64,000 nt of DNA from Caprella mutica. Its lineage: Eukaryota; Arthropoda; Malacostraca; Amphipoda; Caprellidae. The stretch spans positions 24-64,023 of the forward strand of contig CANNZV010002313.1 of the NCBI GenBank assembly GCA_947561585.1, given 5' to 3'. The first letter of the stretch is position 1. Every line of letters begins with the position of its first letter. A program made the position numbers and the translations under genes. This document shows, piece after piece, positions 10,728 through 21,777 of the stretch. The notes under the pieces are model-generated. The model ran no database searches, was not told where the DNA came from, and saw nothing but the letters and a program-made list of their open reading frames with translations.

Positions 10728-11147
10728 CAGTCTGCAGGAAGTTAGGAACTGGTAAACTGTTCTCCAAGAAATCCTCTATTTAAGCTTCTGTTCTCAGTAA
10801 AATACATGTAAATATAGCCAGTCTGCAGAATGTGTCTCTTCTCCCGCAGAGACTTTAATTTGAGAGAGAGCTACTCTCTTACTCTCAGCAGCAGATTCAG
10901 AATCTCCCGCAGCTAAATTAATGGTAACATAGGAATTAATTCAAAATCTCCCGCAGCTAAATTAATGGTAACATAGGAATTAATTCAAAATCTCCCGCAG
11001 AGATCTCCAATTTCTAAAATTTCATTCAAAAACTCCTGCAGAGAGTCTTTGAAAAATGTTCCATATTCTGCATACTGGAAATATAGGAGGAAATTAAGGA
11101 TTGTTCGCACAGAAAATGTTAAAAATGTCCCATATTATGCAGACTGG
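10728..11147. mobile_element. CCAGTCTGCAG MITE, interrupted copy
   Basis: It begins CCAGTCTGCAGGAAGTTAGG (plus-strand orientation) and ends CCATATTATGCAGACTGG. With the insertion at 10,818-11,078 and one AAATATAG repeat removed, its interior is the inverted match of 8965-9109. The continuity ...ACATGTAAATATAG plus GAGGAAATTAAGG is exactly restored. Confidence 0.65.
10818..11078. mobile_element. hAT-like MITE with 8-bp target duplication
   Basis: Its ends are CCAGTCTGCAGAATGTG and CATATTCTGCATACTGG. The direct repeat AAATATAG flanks it at 10,810-10,817 and 11,079-11,086. The interior has repeated CTCCCGCAG and AATGGTAACATAGGAATTA blocks. A near-identical copy follows at 11,178-11,446. The 8-bp duplication supports a hAT-type parent. 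Confidence 0.8.
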
Positions 11148-11177
11148 CCTGGCCCTTTGTCTCCAGCTCTGAGCTCT

Positions 11178-11446
11178 CCAGTCTGCAGAATGTGTCTCTT
11201 CTCCCGCAGAGACTTTTATTTGAGAGAGAGCTACTCTCTGACTCTCGGCAGCAGATTCAGAATCTCCCGGCCCTCGCAGCTAAATTATTGGTAACATAGG
11301 AATTAATTCAAAATCTCCCGCAGCAAAATTAATGGTAACATAGGAATTAATTCAAGATCTCCCGCAGAGGCGATCTCCAATTTCTGAAATTTCAATCAAA
11401 AACTCCAGCAGAGTCTTGGAAAAATGTTCCATATTCTGCAGACTGG
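11178..11446. mobile_element. hAT-like MITE, second copy
   Basis: It starts CCAGTCTGCAGAATGTG and ends ATATTCTGCAGACTGG, and is closely similar in length and order to 10,818-11,078, about 100 bp upstream. Differences include CCCGGCCCTCGCAG against CCCGCAG. It codes for nothing. Confidence 0.75.
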
Positions 11447-11449
11447 CCA

Positions 11450-11862
11450 GCTCTCTCCAAAATTAACCAAATTTCTCAAATTATTAAAATTAACATAAAT
11501 TCTCTCCAAAATAACATTATAGGGTCACGCAGGTAAATTGCGGCCCACTCACTAACTGCGGCCTCTAACAACTGAAACATCATAGCTTCAAGACGCACGT
11601 CAAAACTTAAATTAATAAGTTATAGCAGGCACTGTGCTTTTTTTGATAGCTATGCAACATTTTAATGTAATTTCGATTCAGAATGTTTTAGAGACTCTCT
11701 TGAGAGGGCCGCAATTAAAAATTAAAGGGCCGCAATTTACCTGCGTGACCCTAGCATAGGAGAAAAATAGATATTTTTCCCTATTTGCAATTGAAGAGCT
11801 CAAAATAACTGTCACAAACTCGCCTTGGAAATGGTGATTTTGGACATGCTTTATTACCTGGT
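11450..11862. repeat. Repeat family R2, copy 4 (interrupted)
   Basis: The R2 block order (CTCTCCAAAATTAACC, AATAACATTA, GCATAGGAGAAAAATAG, TTGCAATTGAAGAGC) is split by a 230-bp MITE at 11,522-11,751. Removing the MITE and one TA restores the R2 sequence seen in copy 2. Confidence 0.7.
11522..11751. mobile_element. TA-target MITE, GGGTCACGCAGG family
   Basis: The terminal inverted repeat is GGGTCACGCAGGTAAATTGC / GCAATTTACCTGCGTGACCC. TA flanks both ends (11,520-11,521 and 11,752-11,753). The related R2 copies lack it, giving a direct empty-site comparison. A diverged relative is at 32,814-33,053. A TA duplication fits a Tc1/mariner or pogo-type transposase. Confidence 0.85.
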
Positions 11863-12079
11863 GGTCAGATAATTTGTATATAATTGCTTCCCTCTAAAAA
11901 TTATTTCTGTTACCTAGTTCCAGTTTAGTAGAAGAAATCTTCTTCTTGTTTTTGGTGACTTTGAATCTTTGATCAGGATGGGCGTGCTGCATGGAAACTT
12001 CTAGGTTTAAAACAACACAAAAAGCCAAAGGGTATGCAGAACTCAAATTCAATCTAAAAGTGATAAGACAATTACCTAG

Positions 12080-15000
12080 GTAACAACTCAATTACCGAAC
12101 GAATAAGGCGCACTTCACAAATCACAAGACAAATTGGCCTATGCTTGTTGCATTTGTCTTAAATGCATATTGAAATGACCGTAAGAAATGATTCTATAGA
12201 TACTTTCTGTGAAAACGTTCTCAAAATAATTTGAAAGTTACATAAAACGCGCCTCAATTCGATAATTACGAATGGTGATTTTATCGTATTACCGAATATT
12301 TTACATTCGATAATCAATTACCGAATGACTTTTTTTCTTTTAATAATGATATAGAATGCCTCACGATATGATGTTATGTTAGTAATATGATATATGGATG
12401 AAATAATACAGAAAGAGTGGAATAATGTGTTGTTCTAGTTATTATTGATACACATACATGCTGAAATTACCTTATTCAGGAATAGGATGAGTAAAACAAC
12501 GATTTATTTAACAGTAATCCTTTGAAAAAATAAAATATCCGTTCAATAAAATAAAAATAACATGGTAACAAAATATATATGTGTACTCTTATCATAAAAA
12601 CAACTTTCCTTTGGATTGTATAGGTTCATATTTTAACTTACTTTCTCTTCTCTATCATTTATGATTCCTCACGCAATTATTGCAAAGGCAATTATATGCA
12701 GCCAGCTCTTCATCAGTCATAGAAGAAACATCATCCACTAAGCAACTTTTGTGCAACCACCTCTCACATGTAGAACATCCAATCCATAACTCCGGGGAAC
12801 TCCAGCCATCTCTTGATAAACAAGCAGCGCAAACATCTTCTTCAAGATTCAAGCTGTCATCATCGTTATCATCCAACTCCATCTGTTCTTCATTCTCACT
12901 CTCAGACTCAACAATATCATAACTGATTTTACGCTTCACTGGTTTCTTTCCTTTGCTCAGCTTCTTAGCTTCTCTCTGCCTTTTCCTCTCTTCTTTCTCT
13001 TCCAATTGCCTCACTTTGTCATCCTGTTTTTTCCTTAGAAATTCAACGAACTTTGCAGATGACACTGATGCCGGAGTTTGGGGCTTAGTTTTCGTCACTT
13101 TACGTGTAATGATGACGTTATCTGATATTCTCAGTAATCCTTTGAATGGAGACATGGTGTACTTATCCACGGATGTTGGGACCACAGTTGTTGCAGTTCC
13201 AGGTTGTGTACGTTGAGAAGATTCAGGCACAGGATCTATTTCCTGTAGACTATACACAGTCGGTTGCATTCCAGAGGGTCCAGGAACAGGCTGTTGCACT
13301 CCAGACGGTCCAGGAACAGACTGTTGCATTCCAGATGGGCCAGGAACAGGTTCTATTGATTCATCTGCGATAGAGCGATTTGGATGATCTTCAGCGACAT
13401 CATTAATAATAACCATACGATCTGCATTCTCTTCCATTGATATATCTGCTGCAGGCTCATCATCAGTATCATTGTTATTGATGTCGAAGGACTCGTTAGT
13501 GTCGAGTAGAGTTTTACCATTTCTGTAGAACTTGTAGAGAAGACCATTGTCCGTTTCATCGACAATGTCATAATGATTTTCAAATCTATCTGCAAATCTA
13601 TTTCTCATAGCATTAGGGAGAGTTTTTTCAAAGATCTGGAACATACGAATCATGCCAATGCGCTCTTGATCATTAACTCTATTTTTAAGTACAGGCGTCG
13701 AGGATGTGGTCAGAAGCCTGTCATAGGAAACCGCATCAGGATTAAATGGCACTAGCCCACATTTCCGAAACCCGGATCTTATTGACCCAGGTTGATCCAC
13801 AGATCGTTTCCATGCCTTGTCAAACACTGGCAGAAAGTGAACACGAGACATGGATAGACCTTTGTATTGTCGAGCAAATTCCTGTAGAGCTTGGTTCCAG
13901 TATTTTTTGAGTGGTCCGTAAACGGACACGTCAAGGGGTTGCATGATGTGACTAGCGTGTGGAGGGAAGCAGAAGAGAATGATGTTGTTCATTTGGCAGA
14001 ACTCTGACACAGCTAGGTTTACATGGGATGTGTGCCCATCCATAAACAACACTATTGGGAATTGCACAGTGTCCCGAACCCTAGGGAAAAACAGATTTGC
14101 TAACCACTCGAAGAAGCAGTCTGCAGTAATCCAACCGTTTGGTGAACGCCCTACATCAAAATCATCCCGATCGACTCCATCAAAGTTGTAATTGGGCCTA
14201 ACACCAGGAAAAATAATGTACGGTTTGGCCATGAAACCGGAGGCTGAAACACAACCTAAAACGGTTATTTGTTCATTGCTATCTGGTGCTAACCTGTACA
14301 CATTTTTGGCCCCTCTTTTCGTGATCACCTTTAGCTTTCCGTTGGTTCCAGATAAAGGAAAGCCGCTCTCATCGAGGTTAAATATGCGGGATGCATTTTC
14401 TTCTGAGAAAAAGGTCGATGCAGTAATTTTGTGCTCATCCATCAAATATGTCTCCATTGATTTGAACCAATCTCTTATCTTTTCTTCCGTTACGTGGGCC
14501 CTCTGGTAACCTAAATTTTCAGGTAGTCTAGAAGACAGAATTGGCCAACGATCCAGAAAACGGTATACCCAGCAGCTACTTGGTAAATTATCTCTTTCAA
14601 AGATATTTTCTCCACATTTATCGAGGATATCTTTAATCATTGTCGGCAGTTCCTTTTTCGTTACTCCATACCCTATCTTGCACATATGCAGGAGCCATTC
14701 ACAGAGTCTTTTTTCGTGCTCAGGTGAAAGCTTGCAATGGGGACCTAGGTAATAGAAAAAAATCAATCATCTTAAATAGCTATATTTCTTTTTTAAGAAC
14801 ATTTGACCACTTACAATTTTCGAATAACATGTATGTACAAATATCTTTATAAAAATATATCATTACTTATGTTATGCACTTTTTATTTCAATCTTGAATG
14901 GCTACAAAAATTCTCACCTGGCCGGTTCTTCCCTTCAGTATATTTAATACGTTTTTTGTCCGCAATTGTTGTAGTTGGTACACCAAATTTTTCAGAAGCA

Positions 15001-15779
15001 TCCTTAAATGTCATACCATTCTTGACTGCTGCAACTGCTTGCAGCAGTTGCTCTTCTGAGTAATTTTTGCGCTTCTTCTTATCAGGCATTATGATAATCT
15101 ATAGTGTGTGTTAGCTATAAGGCAATAAATTTATCTGAGGAAATAAACATTAAATATAAAGAGATTCAGGAAAATATTCTTCATCATAATTCCGGATGAG
15201 GATTAAATTAACTTTGCTCTAATTGTTATTCAACTTTTATAATCATATACAAACTTTCAATACATTTACATACACATTCGGCCAATAGAAAATATAAATA
15301 TTAGTTCATTCGGTGATTAAAATATACATATCAAATACCGAATATCAATTATCATATTATTCGGTAATTGATTATGGCATTCAGTGATAATCAATTACCG
15401 AATATCGTACCATTAAAATATTGTTCACACAATATGCTAATTTTTGTATCGGGGGTACAAAAATAGCATAAATTTTACATCCGGCATCAATTGTTATGAT
15501 TACGATGGCGGCACACCTGAATAATGTGTCGAGACGTATGGAGTTTTTTTACGATGTGTTGATAATTTTAAGTGTTATTTCGCGTGCGATAACAATAAAC
15601 TGATTATTAAAGTATCTTATGTTTTTTTTCACTTATATGAGCTAATTTATCGTGTAGAACAGTTTTTATACTAACTAATAGCACTATACACACTTCCACC
15701 AACGTAGTTTTAAGAGTACTGGAAGTATTTAAAGCTGATGCATTCGGTAATTGATTACATTCGGTAATTGAGTTGTTAC
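12080..15779 (-). mobile_element. Pogo/Tigger-like DNA transposon, apparently complete
   Basis: The terminal inverted repeat is GTAACAACTCAATTACCGAA on the left and the inverted TTCGGTAATTGAGTTGTTAC on the right. Subterminal repeats of the ATTCGGTAATTGATTA type are present inside both ends. The 3.7-kb element carries one two-exon transposase gene on the minus strand. Flanking TA dinucleotides are present nearby on each side, but the exact duplication is blurred by one extra G at the left end. The open coding sequence suggests a fairly young insertion. Confidence 0.85.
12655..15089 (-). CDS. Pogo/Tigger-like transposase with C-terminal PHD-like finger
   Basis: The exons are 15,089-14,918 and 14,744-12,655. 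The donor GTGAGA and acceptor TTACCTAG join in phase to give 753 aa. Residues 9-40 form a Psq/CENP-B-type helix-turn-helix (YSEEQLLQAVAAVKNGMTF, then ASEKFGVPTTTI). A second DNA-binding region follows, up to about 130. The catalytic triad of the DDE core is visible as FNLDESG (Asp182), VLFMDGHTSH (Asp293) and MQPLDVSVYG (Asp329); the last two are 36 residues apart, as in pogo-type enzymes. Residues near 480-510 carry a proline-rich PVPGPSG repeat. A Lys/Glu coiled stretch precedes a C-terminal CxxC...WxxCxxCxxWxHxxC...CxxC finger resembling PHD. Its role would be cut-and-paste transposition at TA sites. No internal stop or frameshift is seen. Confidence 0.9.
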
Positions 15780-15970
15780 TATATATGAAGTTTAGCTGAT
15801 CACGAATTCACAATAATGTAGGAAACAACAAAACATAAAAGTCTAAATAAAACAAGAGATAACATTAGTAGAGCAAATGTAATCACGTTAGACTAGGAGT
15901 CGAGTAGGTACTGTCTAACAATTGACCAAATTTGGAATCCGTAATTTAGGTAGGTAGGTAAAGTAATAAG

Positions 15971-16075
15971 TTTGGAATTATTTGGCCCTTAGGAGATTTG
16001 GAAGTAACTAGTGGTAACAGGCAAGGCTGTACTGGATCGCCCTTGCTATTTGTCTTGTTACATAACCATATAGAT
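15971..16075 (+). pseudogene. LINE reverse-transcriptase fragment
   Basis: The reading GDLEVTSGNRQGCTGSPLLF resembles the conserved RT block (xxxGxRQGCxxSPxLFxL) of non-LTR retrotransposons. It is open for only about 35 codons, and no other RT motif was found on either side. It lies just beyond the right end of the pogo-like transposon. It is treated as a decayed fragment. Confidence 0.5.
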
Positions 16076-16306
16076 AGTAATAGGTAGTTTACGCAAGGCT
16101 AGTTTACTCGCTACAAGCTGGCGAGTTTAAAAGCTGCTAGTAAACTTGTCTCGTGTCATCATGCTGGCTAGTAAACTAGCAGCTTGTAAAAATGCTGCAT
16201 GGAAAGCAAAACATGTTCAACTTTTCTCACAACTAGTTAGCTGGCGAGTTAGAAGCCCCGCCCCTTTCCAGACACTCCGACAAATCACTTGAGTTTGAAA
16301 ACTGTA

Positions 16307-16712
16307 AAGGCCCGTTTACACGCTACGATAAATAGGAGCGATTTATTGAGCACAGAGATCGCAACAATTTATCAGATGATTGAGACAGCGTTTACACGCA
16401 ACGATTTTTACTCCAATATCTTTATTTTTCACTAGCCGTCATGGACGAAACATTATGATGGTCTGCATTTGGAATGTGTTTATCATTATATATTGAGTTA
16501 GCTTGCAACGATTTATTGGAACCCTGTTTACACGTTCAAACTTATCGTTACGATTCGTATAAATTTGAGCTTGCGAGAACCAATCACACAATCCAATTCC
16601 AACTCCAATAAATCGCTACGATCTCCTGTTTACACGTAGCTACTGATAAATTGCAACAACCTCTTCATTACGATAAATCGCTTCAATTTATCGTAGCGTG
16701 TAAACGGGCCTT
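16307..16712. mobile_element. TA-target MITE, AAGGCCCGTTTACACGC family
   Basis: The ends AAGGCCCGTTTACACGCTAC and GTAGCGTGTAAACGGGCCTT are perfect inverted repeats of about 20 bp, followed inward by ATAAATTG-type sequences. TA flanks both ends (16,305-16,306 and 16,713-16,714). The interior has several further GTTTACACG motifs in both orientations. It is non-coding. Confidence 0.85.
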
Positions 16713-16721
16713 TACATTGAA

Positions 16722-17005
16722 TACTGAATTACACCTAATTTGGCTAATTTCGAATTATACCAAATTACACCTAATTATATCGAATTACACCTAATTATAC
16801 CGAATTACACCTATTCCGAATTACACCTAAATATACCGAATAACATACATCTAAATATACAGAATTACACCTAATTATATCAAATTACAGATAATTATAT
16901 CAAATTACAGATATACTTATATCGAATTACACCTAATTATACTGAATTAACCGAACTACACCTAATTACACTGAATTACACCTAATTATACCTAATTGAT
17001 TTATC
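16722..17005. repeat. Minisatellite, GAATTACACCTAATTATACC unit
   Basis: About 14 imperfect copies of an 18-20 bp unit stand in tandem. Two more units occur at 17,650-17,690 after a 640-bp spacer. No inverted partner array was found, so this array is not clearly part of a foldback element. Confidence 0.75.
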
Positions 17006-17089
17006 TATTTATTTCAATATTGTAGTTTTAGAGGATAGCGCTGAGATTATATTTTTGCAACTACGTGGTCATAGATTTCGTGTTAGGAA

Positions 17090-17370
17090 GTCCGTAGCTT
17101 CATTCACTATCACCTCTTCATTTTCCTCTTCCATTCGTGAGTGCAGCCTCCGGTGCTTGTGTCCCTTTCGCCACATTCCTTGGTAAGTGACTGCATTCAC
17201 GGAGTAGCTTTTCTGCATTCATGACCATTGTCACTGACGGTTGTAGGTTATCTTGTTCATGAATCCACTTTCCTTTCTGACTGCTTCTTCCAGTCCCCTC
17301 TATTTAATTTCCTTTTGACGTCAGCGATATGGTATTTGGTCCCGAGGCAGATATAAACCCAAACTAAAAT
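17090..17370 (+). repeat. Dispersed repeat R1, copy 2 (longest)
   Basis: It contains CTCTTCCATTCGTGAGTGCAG, CCACATTCCTTGGTAAGTGA, TTCACGGAGTA and the distal block TTTCCTTTCTGACTGCTTC, then AAACCCAAACTAAAAT. Copies are at 1-115 (minus) and 22,060-22,260 (plus). Parent element unknown. Sequence from about 17,500 to 17,650 ends in AAATAAATAAACAAAT, like a retroelement tail, but the link is uncertain. Confidence 0.6.
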
Positions 17371-18064
17371 AGATTTTTTTGTATCCATTTTGTTATACCT
17401 ATTATGTTCCCCTAGAATCTAGATAGTTTCTTTCGTGAAGTAAATGCTGTAACGATGTATAATTACACAAACTTTTTAGTTACATAAATAGGATGCCGCA
17501 GAAGCCTTGCAGCTTTATGGGCCTTTATATTCTTCCTAATTTTTTTCCTTTATTTTGAAATTTAAATTTTCTACAATTGGAACGTATCTCGGCGTTCCAA
17601 TTGTATTGAATTTTGTAAGGGAATATTTTGTTCAAATAAATAAACAAATTATACCGAATTACACCTAATTTTACCAAAATAATTCAGTATCCCAATATAT
17701 CCCCATACAGTTCAGTATCCCTCTTTATCTCCATACAGTTCGGTATGCCCTCTATCCCCATACAGTTCGGTATCCCCGATCCATCCCCATACTGTACAGT
17801 GTACAGTATCCCCTCCATCCCCAGACTCTACAGTATCCCCTCTCCGTCAAATGCAAACATAAGAGAAAATTTGATTAATTAGTAATAGTTTACGGACCTA
17901 TAACTAGGGTATGTTTCGAGTTATCGAACAAGTTATCGAAACAGAAAACGTATATACCTACTATCATTGACATTTATTTTAATTATTATACATACACTTT
18001 TTATTACTCATCCGAAAGTGTTAACCCGTACGATAACTTGGAACTTCCCCAGTTCCCTATACAG

Positions 18065-19055
18065 TCTAGACTAAAGAGGGTGAATGTGCAAAAAAACGTG
18101 CATAAAAAAGGTGGTTAAAAGCCCCCCTGTAATAAACTCTTCGGACAAAATGAAAACAAGTAAAAACCCACGTTGCAATTATAAGACCCCGACCGATATA
18201 AATAACCTTATTCACTTTTATTAATTTATTTAACATTATTCAATGCGAACAAATTACACTTTTGCCGAAAATTTATTGTATGTTATAAATATAAAGAGAT
18301 ATAGCGCCCTTAAGGTTAGGTTAGCTGTCAGCTTGATAGTGACAAAATGTATACTTTACTTTTTTACTATAAAATAGGTATACCTTATTAGCTAAAAATT
18401 TGTCAAATATTTTGGCGAAAGTATAATAATTATTGGTTCTCATAGAATAATGTTAAATATAATAAGAAAATTATTATCACTATTTTCGGGGTTTAAAAGT
18501 TGTCCCAACCTACAACGAGGTGATCCAAAGAGACACGAAGAGAAGAAGGCCTCGTAGAAGAGGGGACAGTGAAAGTGCGCTCCATGCACTAGGTCGACTA
18601 CTTGGCTACCACAGATAACCGTGTCGACCCAGCGCATGGATGGCAAGAATAGATAGATAGTACCCATGGATAAGAGACCTACACAGTCAGTCTTCTTATC
18701 CATGGATATAGCAAGGCAGAAGGAAGAAAAAATAAGAAGAAGAAATTGAGGAAAGATACAAAGGAAAGCTGAAGAAAAAGAGCGCCAAACTAAACAAAAC
18801 CTAAAACCTACAATATAACAAGTTAGCCTCGGGACAATGAGAGGGGGGGGGGGGGATCGGCAATAATGTTTCAAACCTCTAGTCTGATAATCAGACCTCC
18901 TGCCCCCATATAATAAGAAAAATGAATAAGGATATTTATATAGACTGCATGGTTGGTTTATTGCACGAGGGTTTTTTTGTACGAGGGCTTTAAGCACAGG
19001 GTGTTTTGACCGCGGGGATTTTTTTTTTGCACAAGGGGATTTTGTACTGTAATCC
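18065..19055. mobile_element. Foldback-like element, GCACGGGG/GGACAA arms, copy 1
   Basis: The core (for example GTTATAAATATAAAGAGATA, TAAGGTTAGGTTAGC, GACAAAATGTATACT) is shared with 44,200-44,841. Its arms carry decayed AAAAACGTGC / GCACGAGGGTTTTT motifs in inverted orientation and GACCGATATAAATA / TATTTATATAGACTGC at the inner edges. The outer ends GGTGAATGTGCAAAAA and GTACTGTAATCC are degraded and the target duplication is not clear. Its core is split by the SINE-like insertion at 18,471-18,907. Confidence 0.65.
18471..18907 (-). mobile_element. SINE-like retroposon with 14-bp target duplication
   Basis: The direct repeat ATATAATAAGAAAA flanks the insert at 18,457-18,470 and 18,908-18,921. 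The related element at 44,200-44,841 lacks the insert, giving an empty-site comparison. Read on the minus strand, it starts GGGGGCAGGAGGTCTGATTA, and GAGGTTTGAAACATT resembles a degenerate Pol III B box (GGTTCGANNCC). It ends in AT-rich GTGATAATAA. The middle carries the palindromic pair CCATGGATAAGA / TCTTATCCATGG. A minus-strand open frame across it is accidental. The tRNA ancestry is inferred. Confidence 0.65.
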
Positions 19056-20316
19056 GTATAGAGAGGCATTAATTTTTCTAATTAAACTAGGTACCTAGTT
19101 AAACTACAGTCTTCTTTAGTTAAAGACGATAAAGACGATAGAGAGGGGATACTGCACTGTATGGGGCTAGAGAGGGGATACTTTACTGTATGGGGATAGA
19201 GAGGGGATACTGTATATTTTCTTTATTATAATCTGAGAGTTCCGAAATTTTGTAAACATGTAGAACAGGACTAAAGAAAATGTTTCTGTTCGTCGTAAAA
19301 TTAATCTACACACACAAAAAAAGCTAACGTTTTCTTTAGTAGAAGACGAATATTTTAGTGGTATAACTTCAACGCTTCGTATATCAGCTTCAAATTTTCA
19401 CTTAAAGATTCGAAACAGGTTTCACTTGAAAGAGGAAAAGTTGTTTCAAGATCTAAGATTGAGATATTTGAAATTGAAACTTCCTTTTTGAAGTTAATAT
19501 GAAAAAAATCGGTGTACGGACAACTGCCATGCGGACAACTGCCATGCAATATATTATAATTTTATTTTGGGTGAATTGTAATGCACTTGTAATCTTAAAC
19601 CTTCATGGAATTAATTTGATGTGAAGTATATTATTATCTTAACCTAAAAATTATGTATAATATTAATCGTATAGTCCGAAATTGCGCATAAAGAAGTATA
19701 AAAATTAGTATTGACGGTAGATTCAGAATTTAAATTTGAAGTATACTAAATTCATTTCTTTTTTAAATCATATTTAACCCATTTAGCTCCTTAAACAATC
19801 AAATGGTTGACAACAATTGGAAAATCTATAGATGCAAAACTTTCTTTTCAAACATTTCAAAATTCAATGAATAGTACAAACACAAGCTTTACAGGTTAAA
19901 ATTTTCAGTGAGTGTGATTTTGCATTTTACTATAAGAATTTTCTTTGTGTTAATTAATATTTTTCATTTGTAAAAACAAACTTTTCAAATAGATTCAGAA
20001 TTAGAAACTGAAGTAGTATTTATCTTATTTTTATGTTAAAAATTTTTTTACAAAGAACACTTTACTCAGTACCTTCGAAATTTGAATTTGTTTTTCTATA
20101 GTTTCTTTGCTTCTAGCACTCACCGATCAGAAACATGTCTTATAAATATTTGAAAAGTGTCAAAATTGAGAATAATTATTACTGAAGTATGTTTTATTTA
20201 ATTTTTTATTATACTAATAACAAATCAACATTTTAGTTAACTCATATATGATCAGTGTTGTGTGAAAACAACTCTAAAATAGTAAGATGCAAAACCACAC
20301 TCACTGAAAATGTTAA

Positions 20317-20926
20317 AGGTCCCCTCCAAGCAAATATTTTTATTGCCTTATTCAACGAGGCTAATGTTTCTTATCATTTTGCTGCAAACCGCAACGAATT
20401 TGGTAGCATATTTTTAATTTTATATGCTTTTAAAGATTTTTTAAATTAAAATTCTACAAAACCTATTTTACTTCCGACTTACTAATTTAAGAAATTTTCA
20501 GCCTGAAGGAAAAGAATGTACACCACTTAATTGTTTTGATTGTCAACTAGGTATTAGGTTTAATAAATCCATTTAATATTCGTGTAAAGGTATAAAATTT
20601 AATGAACTTATAATAGAAACGCTTATATACTTTAGGAAACAATTAATATCTAAAATAATTTAAATAAAGACCGAAAACGCATGGTTTGCTTATAAAATTC
20701 AAATTTGTAATCAAAACAAAGAGTGTACAATCTTCTTCAGAATCAGATTAGTGATTTGCTCAATTGTTGCTCACAGAGTATTAAAAAACTTTAAATACTA
20801 ATTATAAAATATATACTCAACCGAATTGTATGCGGTTTGCAGAATAATGATCGTGGACCTTATGTTCTATAAATTTATAATATTATGTTATAAACTCATT
20901 TTTTTCCCGGAGCCTGGAGAGGACCT
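20317..20926. mobile_element. TTAA-target MITE, AGGTCCTCTCC family, copy 2
   Basis: TTAA stands at 20,313-20,316 and 20,927-20,930. The ends are AGGTCCCCTCCAAGC and GGAGCCTGGAGAGGACCT. It is the inverted counterpart of 7685-8286 and shares internal blocks such as TTACTTCCGAC and GAATGTACACCAC-like sequence. It lies inside the foldback element at 19,511-21,464. Confidence 0.8.
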
Positions 20927-21263
20927 TTAACCTGTTAAGCTTATCTTTCTTTGTACTATTCTTTGTATTCGGAAATGTTTGAAAAAAAGTTTTGTATATA
21001 TAGATTTCAATCTTTTTGTCAACCATTTGATTATTTAAGGCGTAAAATGTGAAAGAAAATGATTGTTACAAAGAAAGAAATCAAGTATTAGTTCAATATT
21101 AATTTGAATGCTTCTTCATTCATAATTTCTTACTATACAATTAACATTTTTATACTAAAATTTTAGGTTAAAATAATAATATACTTCACATCAAATTAAT
21201 TCCAAGAAATATTAGGTTTACAAGTGCTTTACAATTCACCCAAAATGAAATTATAATATATTG

Positions 21264-21455
21264 CATGGCAGTTGTCCGCATGGCAGTTTGTCGCATGGCA
21301 GTTGTCCGCATGGCAGTTGTCCGCATGGCAGTTGTCCGCATGGCAGTTGTCCGCATGGCAGTTGTCCGCATGGCAGTTGTCCGCATGGCAGTTGTCCGCA
21401 TGGCAGTTGTCCGCATGGCAGTTGTCCGCATGGCAGTTGTCCGCATGGCAGTTGT
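21264..21455. repeat. 15-bp minisatellite GCATGGCAGTTGTCC
   Basis: About 13 nearly perfect tandem copies of a 15-bp unit form the right arm of the foldback element. Because 15 is divisible by three, every frame without a stop stays open. This produces long artificial reading frames on both strands (for example repeats of HGSCP or VRMAV), which should not be annotated as proteins. Confidence 0.9.
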
Positions 21456-21777
21456 CCTAGAGCCAAAAAATCATTTCATGTAAAATCTTATTTTTTAACC
21501 TATTTTCAAATTCTTCAGCAAAAATATATTTTTCAAATTCAGCTATCTACCACAACAATTTGCAGAGATAGAGCTTCAATCATCCCAATACATAAGTTTC
21601 AAGGAGTGACTGAAACATATCTACCATCAGGTAATCTCGCTCAACAAGGATAAGTCACTTAGACAAACGTCATATTATCTCCTCGTGCGTGATTTCTTAT
21701 TGGAGCCTAGAGTGCACTTTCCCTCAAATAACTGCCAATTCAATGGCGGATGCGTTCATAACGGGTCTATTTAAATT

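Larger units (their letters stand above)
17684..19215. mobile_element. Putative foldback element with CAGTATCCCCATA arms
   Basis: The left arm (17,684-17,860) is a tandem array of CCATACAGTTCGGTATCCCC-type units. The right arm (19,135-19,215) carries the same unit inverted (GAGAGGGGATACTGCACTG). The arms enclose another minisatellite-armed element (18,065-19,055), which itself contains a SINE-like insertion. A target duplication for this outer element was not found. Confidence 0.5.
19511..21464. mobile_element. Foldback element with GGACAACTGCCATGC arms
   Basis: The left end GGTGTACGGACAACTGCC starts a short arm of two units. The right arm is about 13 tandem 15-bp units in inverted orientation, ending GTTGTCCTAGAGCC. 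Next to the arms, long inner inverted repeats continue (ATATATTATAATTTTATTTT / the complement near 21,240, then TTCACATCAAATTAATTCC near 21,186). Flanking bases AAAAAAATC and CAAAAAATC are near-identical 9-mers. A 610-bp TTAA-target MITE is nested inside. There is no transposase gene. Confidence 0.8.

Noticed and set aside
18440..19069. 209-codon minus-strand open frame
   Set aside because: It spans a SINE-like insert, its duplications and the arm of a foldback element. The composition is not protein-like and no domain is visible.
21261..21653. Several long open frames on both strands through the GCATGGCAGTTGTCC array, resembling repetitive proteins
   Set aside because: A 15-bp unit divisible by three keeps any stop-free frame open on either strand. 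Five overlapping frames are open at once, there is no codon signal, and the array is a transposon arm.
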